Assembly: GCA_014843695.1 (NCBI GenBank)
Contig: CM026386.1
Location: 91,637,389-91,701,388 of the forward strand
DNA length: 64,000 nt
Direction: 5' to 3'
From: Archivesica marissinica
Taxonomy: Eukaryota; Mollusca; Bivalvia; Venerida; Vesicomyidae
Positions 12,653-23,485 of the stretch are shown one piece after another. The notes under the pieces were generated by a model that saw nothing but the letters and a program-made list of their open reading frames with translations, was not told the DNA's origin and made no database searches. A program made the translations under genes and the position numbers. Position 1 is the stretch's first letter; each line of letters opens with the position of its first letter.

Positions 12653-12819
12653 TTCATTTAACAGCTGTTATATAATAATCTAGATCAATCACTTCATTTA
12701 ACAGCTGTTATATAAGAATCTAGATCAATCACTTCATTTAACAGCTGTTATATAAGAATCTAGATCAATCACTTCATTTAACAGCTGTTATATAAGAATC
12801 TAGATCAATCATTTCAAGA
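12620..12819 (-). repeat. 40-bp minisatellite, 5 units, derived from LINE B ORF2 coding sequence
   Basis: Five 40-base units start at 12620, 12660, 12700, 12740 and 12780 (AACAGCTGTTATATAAGAAT followed by CTAGATCAATCACTTCATTT). On the minus strand the unit encodes 'EVIDLDSYITAV', matching the '...GGLEMIDLDSYI...' stretch of the ORF2 C-terminal region. It is a second local amplification, about 80 bases from the 73-bp array. Confidence 0.95.
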
Positions 12820-12900
12820 CCACCGTCAAATTTGCTTCCAATTAATGTAGAACGCTTTATTTTTTCATTTTTATTATCCCATAAGAAATTGTATATGATT

Positions 12901-14578
12901 GTGTTTATTTCTGATATAACCTTCTTGGGCACAACTATCGAATGGATAGCGTACGTAACCTTAGGTATGAGAAGTGTTTATTTCTGATATGACCTTCTTG
13001 GGCACAACTATCGAATGGATAGCGTACGTAAACTTAGGTATGAGAAGTGTTTATTTCTGATATGACCTTCTTGGGCACAACTATCGAATGGATAGCGTAC
13101 GTAAACTTAGGTATGAGAAGTGTTTATTTCTGATATGACCTTCTTGGGCACAACCATCGAATGGATAGCATGCGTAAACTTAGGTATGAGAAGTGTTTAT
13201 TTCTGATATGACCTTCTTGGGCACAACTATCGAATGGATAGCGTACGTAAACTTAGGTATGAGAAGTGTTTATTTCTGATATGACCTTCTTGGGCACAAC
13301 TATCGAATGGATAGCGTACGTAAACTTAGGTATGAGAAGTGTTTATTTCTGATACAACCTTCTTGGGCACAACTATCGAATGGATAGCATACGTAAACTT
13401 AGGTATGAGAAGTGTTTATTTCTGATATGACCTTCTTGGGCACAACTATCGAATGGATAGCGTACGTAAACTTAGGTATGAGAAGTGTTTATTTCTGATA
13501 TGACCTTCTTGGGCACAACTATCGAATGGATAGCGTACGTAAACTTAGGTATGAGAAGTGTTTATTTCTGATATAACCTTCTTGGGCACAACTATCGAAT
13601 GGATAGCATGCGTAAACTTAGGTATGAGAAGTGTTTATTTCTGATATGACCTTCTTGGGCACAACTATCGAATGGATAGCGTACGTAAACTTAGGTATGA
13701 GAAGTGTTTATTTCTGATATGACCTTCTTGGGCACAACTATCGAATGGATAGCGTACGTAAACTTAGGTATGAGAAGTGTTTATTTCTGATTTGACCTTC
13801 TTGGGCACAACTATCGAATGGATAGCATACGTAAACTTAGGTATGAGAAGTGTTTATTTCTGATATGACCTTCTTGGGCACAACTATCGAATGGATAGCA
13901 TACGTAAACTTAGGTATGAGAAGTGTTTATTTCTGATATGACCTTCTTGGGCACAACTATCGAATGGATAGCATGCGTAAACTTAGGTATGAGAAGTGTT
14001 TATTTCTGATATGACCTTCTTGGGCACAACTATCGAATGGATAGCATGCGTAAACTTAGGTATGAGAAGTGTTTATTTCTGATACAACCTTCTTGGGCAC
14101 AACTATCGAATGGATAGCATACGTAAACTTAGGTATGAGAAGTGTTTATTTCTGATATGACCTTCTTGGGCACAACTATCGAATGGATAGCGTACGTAAA
14201 CTTAGGTATGAGAAGTGTTTATTTCTGATATGACCTTCTTGGGCACAACTATCGAATGGATAGCATGCGTAAACTTAGGTATGAGAAGTGTTTATTTCTG
14301 ATATAACCTTCTTGGGCACAACTATCGAATGGATAGCATGCGTAAACTTAGGTATGAGAAGTGTTTATTTCTGATATGACCTTCTTGGGCACAACTATCG
14401 AATGGATAGCGTACGTAAACTTAGGTATGAGAAGTGTTTATTTCTGATATGACCTTCTTGGGCAAAACTATCGAATGGATAGCATACGTAAACTTAGGTA
14501 TGAGAAGTGTTTATTTCTGATATGACCTTCTTGGGCAAAACTATCGAATGGATAGCATGCGTAAACTTAGGTATGAGA
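12901..14578 (-). repeat. 73-bp minisatellite, 23 units, derived from LINE B ORF2 coding sequence
   Basis: From 12901 the unit GTGTTTATTTCTGATATGAC...GGTATGAGAA repeats every 73 bases; 1678 bases make 23 units with a few substitutions (GTACGT/ATGCGT, TATGAC/TATAAC/TACAAC). On the minus strand one unit encodes 'IPKFTYAIHSIVVPKKVISE', which is the normal Tx1/L1-like ORF2 C-terminal sequence. It is flanked correctly by 'WTKRKLTFYGK' upstream (about 14610) and 'IYNFLWDNKN' downstream (about 12890). The array is therefore an in-place amplification of LINE coding DNA. 73 is not a multiple of 3, so the frame is destroyed after the first unit. Confidence 0.95.
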
Positions 14579-14699
14579 AGTGTTTTAATTATTTGTATTT
14601 TCCATAGAATGTTAGTTTTCTTTTTGTCCATTTATTGATTATTGTTTTACTTTTCTCGATTTTTACATTCCAGTTCAATTGGTTACATTCCGAACTATT

Positions 14700-15740
14700 A
14701 GTTCCAAAGTAGATGCCTAACGCTTTAATAGCGGTAGAATTCCATTTTATACCACCAACTTTGTCTTATTTTTTAGATTGCCAATCCATAGTCCTTCGGT
14801 TTTGTCTTTATTTAAAAGTCCAGAAAAGGTTCCGTATGTATCGAGTTCAGGCAGAGATTGTACAACGTCTTCGCGTGAGTTAAGAAATAGCGTTGAGTCG
14901 TCGGCTAATTGAGATATTTTTAACGAGTGTGTAATATCGTCTATTTTAATATTTATTCCAGAAATTTGGTTATTCTGGCGAATTCGAAGCGCCATAATTT
15001 CTGCCGCAATTATAAATAATAATGAGGAAATAGTACAACCCTGTCGAATGCCTCTACTAGGACAAATAACTGTCGACATCCATCCATTATTAATTATATA
15101 TGTGAAACCATTGCTATATAAAACTTTTATCCATTGTATGAAGTTGTGTTTAAATCCGAAATATTTTAAAGCATTGAATAAGAAAGATCACTCAATCGTA
15201 TCAAAAGCTTTACGAAAATCAAGGAACAAGATTGCTCCGTCCAGGTCAAGTAATTCCGTATAGTCGATTATGTCTTGTATTTGCCGTATATTGTATCCAA
15301 TAAATCTATTTTTATATATCCTTGCTGCTCCATGTATTACCTTTTGGAGACGATTAGTTCTTTGTGAAACAGTGAGTTCTGAATTAGTGAATCCACAATT
15401 TAACGCATCTATTAAAGGTTGACCTATAATACTCCAGAATTTGTTATAGAATTCACTTGTTAGCCCATCGAGACCAGGGCTTTTATTTGACTTCATAGAT
15501 GTAACTGCAATTTCGCACTCGGATGCCGTTAATAAACCTTCACAAATATTTGATTCAGTTTCATTTAACTTATTTTCTGATTGAGTGTTAGTAATGTAAG
15601 AGATTATGTCATCTTCATTAATGTTATCTGCTTGGTAGAGTTTTGAGTAAAGGTTAACTTCTTCTTCCAGTATTCTATCTACACTTGTAACGGTTTTCCC
15701 ATTAATTGTTAATCTTTTTAATACTTTGCGTGTTTGTCTA
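14700..15740 (-). pseudogene. LINE B reverse transcriptase, internally deleted
   Basis: 'MKSNKSPGLDGLTSEFYNKF' (from 15496) is RT block 0/1. 'ILFLDFRKAFDTIE' carries the first catalytic Asp (about 15220). 'PSRGIRQGCTISSLLFIIA' is seen at about 15060, and 'LADDSTLFL' at 14909-14885 is the YxDD box with Leu in place of Tyr. Between 'LTVSQR' and 'VIHGAARIYKNRF' (about 15380-15330) the segment that normally holds the '...NWRPISLL...' block is missing, an internal deletion of a few tens of codons. A frame change also falls near 15080-15190. The copy is inactive. Confidence 0.8.
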
Positions 15741-16860
15741 AGAATGTTCTAGAGCTAAAAAATAGTTTGTATTCTTTTCATCCTTTTCTATGAAGTCTAT
15801 TCTTGATCTGATGTGGGCACCTTTAGCTTTATAATTGTATAATTCATTTATTTCATTCTCTAGAGTTTGAATTGTATTTGCGTTCTTAATATTTTCATCG
15901 CTGTTTTCTATCAAACGTTTCAATTTATTTTCTAAAAAAGATAACCTGTTATTTCTCTCTTTGGCCTTTCTTTTAGTGTAGATGATTGCTGTATCCTTAA
16001 TTTCAGATTTTAGCAGTTCCCATTTTGTTTCAGCTGAATAAGTTATATTGATGGACAGAAAGCGTCTAATTTCATTTGACATATAGTTAACAAATAGTTT
16101 ATCATTTAAATGAGTGTTATTGAATTTCCAATATCCTGGCCCTCTCTTATTATGTTTTATCATTTTGAGGGAGATTGCTTGGTGGTCAGTGTATTTAATA
16201 CATGCCGGTCTGATATCAGTACTGAATATATTAGGGACTATGTTATCTTCTACTAACCAATAATCAATTCTGCTTTTTTCAATTCCATTTTTTCGACGCC
16301 ATGTAAATTCTGATTTAGTTGCATTTAATTCTCTCCATATATCACCTAATTTGTAGCTATTAATTAGCTTTGGTAAAGATTTAACTGTTTTGTGTTTTGT
16401 ACTCTTATTGTTGTCTGGCTGTCTACAGATTCTATCTAAATTTCCTAATGTTTCATTATAGTCCCCTCCGATTACCTTGAACCCTGTGATGTGTTCATCT
16501 ATGATTGCATTTATTTTATTAAAAAAGATATGTCTATTATTGAAGTCGTTGTTTGCATATATATTCATGAGAATATAAAATACTTCTTCAATATCAATAT
16601 TTAATAAGACCAGTTTCATCCGCAATAATTGTCTTGATATCACAAATGTTATCGAATGATTTTAAAATGAAAATAGAACAACCTCTACTTACATTATTTC
16701 CGTAAGAATTATATAGGGACCATTTGTCGAAGTCTTTTATTAAACTTTTTGAAATATCCTCTGTGAAATGAGATTCTTGTGCAAAAAATATATCGACCTT
16801 CTGTTGTAGTAAATATTCATTAAGACACATGCGTTTGCCCCTGGCAATTCAGGGATAAAA
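15738..16860 (-). pseudogene. LINE B endonuclease domain
   Basis: The frame from about 16835 reads 'LLQQKVDIFFAQESHFTED', then across a frame change near 16630 'VIGGDYNETLGNLDR' (about 16460), 'SRIDYWLV' (about 16270) and 'YTDHQAISLKM' (about 16180). The last two are the EEP endonuclease catalytic Asp and His blocks. The following 'GPGYWKFNNTHLND' (about 16130) is the usual Tx1/L1-like linker into the RT. The frames 16594-16830 and 15738-16643 overlap and are offset, so at least one indel is present. It would nick target DNA for target-primed reverse transcription in an active copy. Confidence 0.8.
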
Positions 16861-17730
16861 CATGGAAATGCTTGGTCATTTGATATAAACCGCTAACAAA
16901 GTACAATATGTTTCAACTACGGAATTAGCGTGAGAAATACCCGTGCAAATTATATAACATGTGGTCAACGCACTATAAGAATAAACAAACACATAATCCG
17001 ATTTCGAGGATATACGATCATACCATGTACCGTTATTTCGCTTACTTAAAGGCCTGCAGTTTGACCCCGTCCAATTGTAAAGATTTATACTTTACTACCT
17101 GTTCCATGTGATTAGTGGCTTGTATCAACAATGTAGCAGTACATTCAGTATAATATGGCGTATGTAGGTATTTTCTAACGGTTAATATGCACGATCACTC
17201 TGTGAGCTGAGAATTAGTCAAAATGAGGCCCTGACAATTTAAGTAAACGTATATTATTGATTGTAAAGAAAATTTATAGTTATGAGTATTCAAACTACAT
17301 AATCCAGATCAGCCCAGGGACATAGACTACATGTTATGTAGGTGCCTCATCAGCCGTAGCGTAATCACTGAGACTGATAATTTCTATACATGTATAATGT
17401 GCGCTATGGTTGTGATCTGTGCAATCTAATTCAAAATTCAGTTCATGTGTTGACCTAATCAAATATGTATGTATATAATATGTATGTATTTATATGAATA
17501 AACTATATGTGTTCGTTATATGGTAACCTTCATACTTCATTTAATTATATATCTACAGTATTATTCGCAAGTTTTCTGTTATATTTTAAATATTTCTCTG
17601 TGTCAGTGTGTGTTTACCGATATTGATGCTACATAATAATCACAGTGAATGCTATGAGTACATGTATAATATTATAATTATAATCTCTTGAACATACGAG
17701 TATTACACATATTCTGCCGATTTCTACAAG
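16861..17730. other. No gene recognised
   Basis: AT-rich sequence between LINE B and the P2X7-ballast-like frame. No repeat family or coding signature seen. Confidence 0.5.
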
Positions 17731-18225
17731 ATGCCATTGAGTAAAATAACAATGTATGTAACTGATGAGCAGAGAAAAGAATTGCTGACTTTCTTGCAAA
17801 ATAAGAACTGGGACGTAGAGATGGAAATAGAAGAAACAGCCACCGCCATGCCCGTTGCAGAGGCTGCTTACGTACCTCCCCCTATGCCTCAGCATGCTGA
17901 AGGTGTTGCGGAGTGTCCACTGTGCTTGTGTTCCCCTTGCATAATAAATTAACAGAACAAACAACTTTGGTGGCCTGCTAATAATCGTCCACCGCATAAT
18001 CTAAATTCACATGAGAGAAAGCTTCTATACAGGAGGTTTTGGGCAATGCTATATAATTGTGGCGCATGGAAAGATGTCAGATATATAGAGAGAAAAGTAG
18101 CGGCTAGAAGAGGAGACTGTACTTGGCATAAGAGGGAACTGATGCCTGAATGTGTGGTACAGCAATGCAGGAACTGGCTGCCTAACCCGCGCAACCAGCC
18201 TTATTTGGGCCATAAGTGGAGTTGA
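17731..18225 (+). pseudogene. P2X7-receptor ballast-like (cysteine-rich) domain protein with one in-frame TAA
   Basis: A frame from ATG 17731 to TGA 18223-18225 (165 codons counting the stops) is broken only by TAA at 17950-17952. The N-terminal ~60 residues are acidic and Pro-rich ('EMEIEETATAMP', 'VPPPMPQ'). Then come 'ECPLCLCSPC', 'LWW', 'RRFWAMLYNCGAWKDVRYIE', 'LMPECVVQQCRNWLPNP' and 'YLGHKW'. This Cys/Trp/His order matches the zinc-binding C-terminal ballast domain of vertebrate P2X7 receptors, which also occurs in many invertebrate stand-alone proteins. No channel segment is present. Apart from the one stop the domain is complete and undegraded, so a recent pseudogene, a polymorphic stop, a sequencing error or readthrough are all possible. 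A splice acceptor-like 'TTTCTACAAG' abuts the ATG. Confidence 0.7.
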
Positions 18226-18377
18226 ATTGTTTATACCAGTTGTAAGTACTATAAAAATACAGAACTTCAATTTCAGCAATTTATAACCTCTGATATGTAC
18301 GTGGGTCATAATAGATATAAGTGGTGCTCATGTATTAGATGTATACCATGCAGGGCCTCGCATGTGGCAAATACGAT

Positions 18378-18465
18378 GTGCGTCGACCGTCAGATTTGTA
18401 CCGCTATTCCTCGTGTGTTTAGTGCGTCGACCGTCAGATTTGTACCGCTATTCCTCGTGTGTTTA
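18378..18465 (+). repeat. 44-bp tandem direct duplication
   Basis: GTGCGTCGACCGTCAGATTT...CTCGTGTGTTTA is present twice back to back (18378-18421 and 18422-18465) with no mismatch seen, so it is recent. It lies between the ballast-like frame and the Tc1 element. Confidence 0.9.
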
Positions 18466-18524
18466 AGGTCAAATATAGGTCAACCTGCAGGCCTTTAAAT
18501 ACGATAGCGTCTTGGACATATATA

Positions 18525-19940
18525 CTGAGCCAAAAAAGAAACGATACCTGGTGTTTATGTGTCTATAATTTCAGCATTTATTAAGACAATTCTTTGAAAA
18601 TTCATATGATCATAGTCCAACATGCTTGAAAGAGGATCACATAAAGCATAATGAGCCTCCGAAATGTTCTGCTGCGTGATGACGTAATTCGTCGGACAGG
18701 GGTCTAATGGAGTTTTCACACAGACGTCAATACCGAGTATGGGCACCATTTGCGTCTCTCACTGCAATGCACTGCCGTCGCATCGAACGGAAGAGTGTCT
18801 GAATCTCTTGCTGGTCAATATTTGTCCACTCCTGACGCAACACATCCCTCAGTTGGTTTAACGTTACCGACTGACGTCGTCTGTCGCGGCGGTCTAACGT
18901 ATCTCACACATGTTCTATGGGTGACAAGTCTGGTGACAAAGCAGACCACGGCAGGGTTTCAATATTGTTCTGCTCCAATAATGTGGTGGAAATCCGAGCA
19001 GTATGACACCTGGCGTTGTCCTGTTGGAACAGTGTGACGTTTCTGTTGGTGCTAAAGAACGGCACAACAACTGGCGCAAGGATCTCTATAACAGATCGAC
19101 CTAACGTACACATGCGTCGGCGTAACGTTCACCGCGTCTGCGATATACCCGCTCTCTGCCATCCGCTCGACGCAAACAGAACCGCGATTCCTCGCTAAAC
19201 ATCACCGAATTCCACTGTAACCGAGTCCAGCGAGCACGTTCCGTCGTCCATTCCCGCCGTACGTCACGGTGACGTCGTGTCAGGATGGGTCCAACGTATG
19301 GCCGATAGGCACGAATGCCAAGTTCACCGAGCCGGTTCCTGACTGTTTGTGCACTGAAGTGATTGTTGGTCATCCCAGGAGTAACGGCAACTGTGTGCGT
19401 AGTAGGTAGGAACCGGTCACGTAAATGTGACGTCCGAATGTGACGGTCCTGTTCACGCGTCGTCACACGTGGTCGACCAGAAATTGGACGGTCGTCCACC
19501 GATCCATGTGTTAGATAACGTCGAAGTAGACGTGATATCGTGATCCGCGCAACCCCGAGTCGATTTGCGACGTCACGCTGACGTAAACCGCCGTCAATCA
19601 TGTCAATGGCACGCATTCTCTGATTGCGGTTTAGCCTAGGCATTTTGTTAGAGGTAACAATGGGTATGTAAGGTGTTTTTCCTCGATGATAATGCAATAC
19701 CAGTACAATAAACCAGTTTTCCGATTTGTACATGTGTAGGAAGTTGTCTTTGTTGAGGAGCACGTGCAAATCGGAAATTCGGCGTTCCAGGATTATCGGG
19801 TGTTTATTTACCTGTGTTTATGGTTGGCTGACGTTGCAATAAGATACCCGGTACTGATACGTAATAATATATTAAACCTTTCTATGGTTTTATCCGTTTT
19901 ACGTCATTTTTAGTTTGGTATCGTTTCATTTTTAACTCAG
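18525..19940 (-). mobile_element. Tc1/mariner-type DNA transposon, copy 1 (1416 bp, internal deletion)
   Basis: The termini CTGAGCCAAAAAAGAAACGA (left) and TCGTTTCATTTTTAACTCAG (right) are inverted repeats that share ACTGAG and GAAACGATACC, and each end abuts a TA dinucleotide (18523-24 and 19941-42), the family's target duplication. The element carries a minus-strand transposase. It is 97 bases shorter than the copy at 56698-58210 because sequence is missing near 19088, in the middle of the transposase. Confidence 0.92.
18727..19643 (-). pseudogene. Tc1-like DDE transposase, frame-disrupting internal deletion
   Basis: It starts at ATG 19643 ('MPRLNRNQRMRAIDMIDGG'). A paired-like helix-turn-helix follows ('RQRDVANRLGVARITISRLL'), then a 'SGRPRV' GRPR-type hook, a second HTH, and 'WNSVMFSEESRF' carrying the first catalytic Asp/Glu region (Glu-Glu where copy 2 has Asp-Glu). 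About 97 bases are lost near 19088. The 'LFQQDNARCHTA' block (second Asp) and 'SPDLSPIEHV' (Glu) remain in another frame. In copy 2 the spacing between the last two catalytic residues is 34 residues (DD34E, Tc1-type). The deletion and the altered first Asp make this copy inactive. Confidence 0.88.
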
Positions 19941-20049
19941 TAGTTATTCGATGATACGCTGTTGAGTAGCATAGAGAAGTAATATTCTGGAAATCTACAT
20001 TTTTTAACAATATGTAGCAAGTGCCCATGTATACATATCATATTTGATA

Positions 20050-20894
20050 CGCTCCATACCTAAGTATTCCAGAATACCATATAACGTGTATTGTCATTAC
20101 AGGTTGTATACATACGCTCCATACCTAAGTATTCTAGAATACCATATAAAGTGTATTGGCATTACAGGTTGTATACATACGCTCCATACCTAAGTATTCC
20201 AGAATACCATATAACGTGTATTGTCATTACAGGTTGTATACATACGCTCCATACCTAAGTATTCCAGAATACCATATAACGTGTATTGTCATTACAGGTT
20301 GTATACATACGCTCCATACCTAAGTATTTCAGAATACCATATAACGTGTATTGTCATTACAGGTTGCATACATACGCTCCATACCTAAGTATTCCAGAAT
20401 ACCATATAACGTGTATTGTCATTACAGGTTGTATACATACGCTCCATACCTAAGTATTTCAGAATACCATATAAAGTGTATTGGCATTACAGGTTGTATA
20501 CATACGCTCCATACCTAAGTATTCCAGAATACCATATAAAGTGTATTGGCATTACAGGTTGTATACATACGCTCCATACCTAAGTATTCCAGAATACCAT
20601 ATAACGTGTATTGTCATTACAGGTTGTATACATACGCTACATACCTAAGTATTCCAGAATACCATATAACGTGTATTGACATTACAGGTTGTATACATAC
20701 GCTCCATACCTAAGTATTTCAGAATACCATATAACGTGTATTGTCATTACAGGTTGTATACATACGCTCCATACCTAAGTATTCCAGAATACCATATAAC
20801 GTGTATTGTCATTACAGGTTGTATACATACGCTCCATACCTAAGTATTCCAGAATACCATATAAAGTGTATTGTCATTACAGGTTGTATACATA
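20050..20894. repeat. 65-bp minisatellite, 13 units
   Basis: The unit CGCTCCATACCTAAGTATTC...TTACAGGTTGTATACATA repeats every 65 bases from 20050 to 20894 (845 bases, exactly 13 units). There are few substitutions (AACGTG/AAAGTG, TTCC/TTTC/TTCT). Each unit contains 'TGTATTGTCATTACAG|GTT', which resembles a 3' splice site. No spacers, so not CRISPR. Confidence 0.95.
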
Positions 20895-21421
20895 CGCCAT
20901 TTATACATTGTGTCATATAATTATTTGTTATTATTAGTTATGTCAAGTAGTGAAGCTATTTACTGATAAATATAGGCCAGTGATAAGTCTTTCTCGTGAC
21001 ATGATAAAGTTGATGTGCATAATAATACAATAGTGTTGTATTAAATGAACAAGGGCATTTAGCAACATTCTAACAAATACAATATCCTCGGATTCAACTA
21101 GCATATGAGCAGATTGCATACTTTCATGTACACTTTTTTAATACTTTGTTAGATATGTTCCTCTCATTTCGGTGGAGATTTAGAGCAACTCGCAAATTCT
21201 GATTCAAAGTCCATTCGGCCCAGTGTTATATGTATTGTGAGATGGCATTACTTCGCTGGGTCAGTGATTGACGAAACTTTCAATAGATGCTTGCCCCACA
21301 ATTTGGTCTGATTTTCTCGGATTTCTCCGATGAGCACGTGTTGGCGATTTGATCTGAGGCACAGCATGGGAATTGGTAGACCACTCATTTTCATTTGGTT
21401 TATCATCGATATTGCCATCTG

Positions 21422-22236
21422 TTACCTGAGGTCATCGGGCGCCTTCCTTGTCGTTAGATCGTAGATCATCTTCTGGGGCTTCGGAGGTCTCCGGAGGGGA
21501 CTCGAAATCAGTGTCTGACTGACCATTGTCAATATCGCACTCGCCCTTTTTGTGTCCATATGACCACACTGGATACATTCCCAGTCATTTTGGCAGGACG
21601 ATACATGGTGTCCTGTTTCAAGGCATTTTGAGCACTTCACAGTTTTAATTATTTGGTTCCTGTGTATTATCTTAGCTTTGAACTGGCCAAAAGTCATAAA
21701 CCTGTTTAGTGGTGTTTTCAGTGTTGATTCTTTTATTACGATCAAACGATCACCGGTTTGGCAATTCGTTAGTTTATTGTTTATTCGGAGCTTCTCTCGA
21801 GTCGCGGAAATAACATCTAGGACTTTCAGGATGAATACCCGTGTTATGATCCCATCGTCCGCTGAAAGTGGTATATCTTGTACACGAACACGAACAGTGT
21901 TCTCGCCATCAAATCTAAATGGGTTTGTACTCAATATTGGGAGGGTCCTTCCCCGTAGAGTTACCCCTTTCGTAATTAGGGCAACTTTGTCTTCAATATT
22001 GTCTACGTATATTCTCCGCAACCTCGAACCCTTTGAAGGCCCGTAATATGGGTTGCATCTATTGTTTCAGATACACTTTTATAAAGTTCTTCATGTTTTA
22101 GCCACATGTGTGGCGTCGGTTTCACTGACCCAAACAGTTGGTTTTCTCTGAAGATTGCGAGAGGGACGCCATTTTGTTTTTCAGATAGTGAACTTTCACT
22201 TACTTGTGTCTCTGTAATTACAACTGTTCCGTCCAT
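21422..22236 (-). pseudogene. Tx1/L1-like LINE ORF1 (nucleic-acid-binding, CCHC), frameshifted
   Basis: It starts at ATG 22236. The first frame (22236-22003) has 'KPTPHMWLKHEELYKSVSET' and 'THITGLQRVRG'. The second (22021-21422) has 'RRIYVDNIEDKVALITKG', 'VRVQDIPLSADDG', 'NCQTGDRLIVI' and the zinc knuckle 'CSKCLETGHHVSSC' followed by 'CIQCG'. This order is the usual ORF1 of Tx1-like LINEs. One frame change falls at about 22015. The C-terminal tail past 21422 is degraded. No ORF2 follows directly: 4.5 kb of other DNA separates it from the LINE B endonuclease, which has the same orientation. Confidence 0.75.
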
Positions 22237-22580
22237 ATTTATATTTTTATCCGTTTTATTTTATGTATACTTATATAGCTTTTATCCATACAAAGAAACT
22301 TGCATGATAGTCCTATATTTATATTTTTATAAACTGTTTATATCTCGACTCAAGAAAAACACTACCGTAGCTTGTGTCGCCCTTCTTGTCCTATGAACTA
22401 CATAATGTAGTCGTAGGGCCCTATTTCATCCGCTAGCAATAATAACACACCAGACGAAACATTGCAGACAACTAATAACTCTTGTCATGGCCTCATTTTT
22501 TTATGACATAAGCATCTTTTGTTATGATGTTATCGGACATGTTTTGAAAAAGTTCATTTTACTTGACTAGACATGATATT

Positions 22581-23195
22581 TCATTGATGCAGTGATGCTA
22601 TGTATTGTGGTTGTAATATTGTCTTAGGATGTAATATCCATGTTGTTGGGTTGGGGGAAGGGAAGAGTATGCGCCGGACGCCTGCGTTATTTAATAACAT
22701 TGAAATTTGTAAAAGTGATTTATCTTGGTGGTCTACAACAGCCATCACATTGACAGATGCATAGTGTTTCCTATTATTGTAACCTCTTTGGTTCTCGGAA
22801 GGCTTCTTTATACGTATGTGTGTGCCATCTACACAAACAAGTACTCTGGGAAATCCAGTAAGTTGGTAAAATCCTTGTTTTTTCATGTCCTTTATTTATG
22901 GAGAAAATTATTTAAAGAAGTAATTATTGATGCTTCAACGTGCCTCAGACACCTCTTCAATTGTCCGAGACACAGTTGATTTGTCATGCCCTACTGTGTC
23001 CTCAACCACCTGCATGAAGATCCTGAGGCATAGTACCTCACCCGCCACCATCACCTGTTCTAGAACGTGCATGGCATGTGATCGGTTTGTCTTCCTATTC
23101 AGTTTATCAAACAACAGATCGGTGATAAAATTGATATCATCGGAAGAACAGCTATATCGGGCATGCATCTCATTATCGTCCAGATCTTTATAGGA
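22581..23195 (-). pseudogene. PIF/Harbinger (HARBI1-like) transposase fragment
   Basis: The upstream frame (about 23190-22935) reads 'DDNEMHARYSCSSDDINFI', 'AMHVLEQVMVAGEVLCLRIF' and 'VVEDTVGHDKSTVSRTIEEV', the N-terminal and HTH-like part of HARBI1-type proteins. After a frame break the downstream frame (22886-22581) has 'GFPRVLVCVDGTHIRIKKPS' with the first catalytic Asp in 'CVDGTHI', then 'NNRKHYASVNVMAVVDHQDK'. The sequence decays near 22690, before the second Asp block, so the C-terminal third is missing. An active protein would cut and paste DNA into TWA targets. Confidence 0.85.
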
Positions 23196-23262
23196 ATTAT
23201 TCCCTCACTTTTCTAGTAGTATTTATCAATGTACCAATAATGGCAGCAATTTTGAATGGTAT

Positions 23263-23485
23263 CGTTAACGTTTAACGGAATCTTAACGAAGCCGCGGTGG
23301 TGAGTTAAATATTTGCGTTCAATTGCCGTTACGTCTGTTTATTTAACGCTGCGTTAGTACTGTATATTTTTTAACAACAGATATTTTTAACGACAACAGT
23401 TAACGAAGAATTTAACGATGTACCGTTAACTTTAACGGTGATATCACCGTTACATATTTAACGAAAGTTTTGAACAACGGGCCGA
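23263..23485. repeat. AACG/CGTT-dense block with a 20-bp perfect palindrome
   Basis: Directly upstream of the Harbinger relic, TTAACG/CGTTAA-type hexamers recur many times in both orientations. A perfect 20-base palindrome, TAACGGTGATATCACCGTTA, lies at 23433-23452. This may be a transposon terminus or subterminal protein-binding region, or an independent MITE-like element. Its borders are not clear. Confidence 0.6.

Larger units (their letters stand above)
11151..16860 (-). mobile_element. Tx1/L1-like LINE (LINE B), ORF2 only, with internal minisatellite expansions
   Basis: Read on the minus strand: endonuclease (16860-15740), reverse transcriptase (15740-14700), then a C-terminal domain interrupted by a 73-bp array (14578-12901) and a 40-bp array (12819-12620), C-terminus to about 11500, 3' UTR and an A-rich tail (T-run at 11151-11182 on the + strand). 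It starts abruptly at the beginning of the endonuclease, consistent with 5' truncation. A Tx1-type ORF1 lies in the same orientation 4.5 kb upstream (21422-22236) and may or may not be the separated front end. Confidence 0.8.

Noticed and set aside
12620..14578. CRISPR-like look of regular repeats (also 20050-20894)
   Set aside because: Units are contiguous with no unique spacers, lie in a eukaryotic LINE or intergenic DNA, and no cas genes exist.
17629..18309. Three minus-strand frames opposite the ballast-like domain
   Set aside because: Antisense shadows of the + strand frame; no domain.
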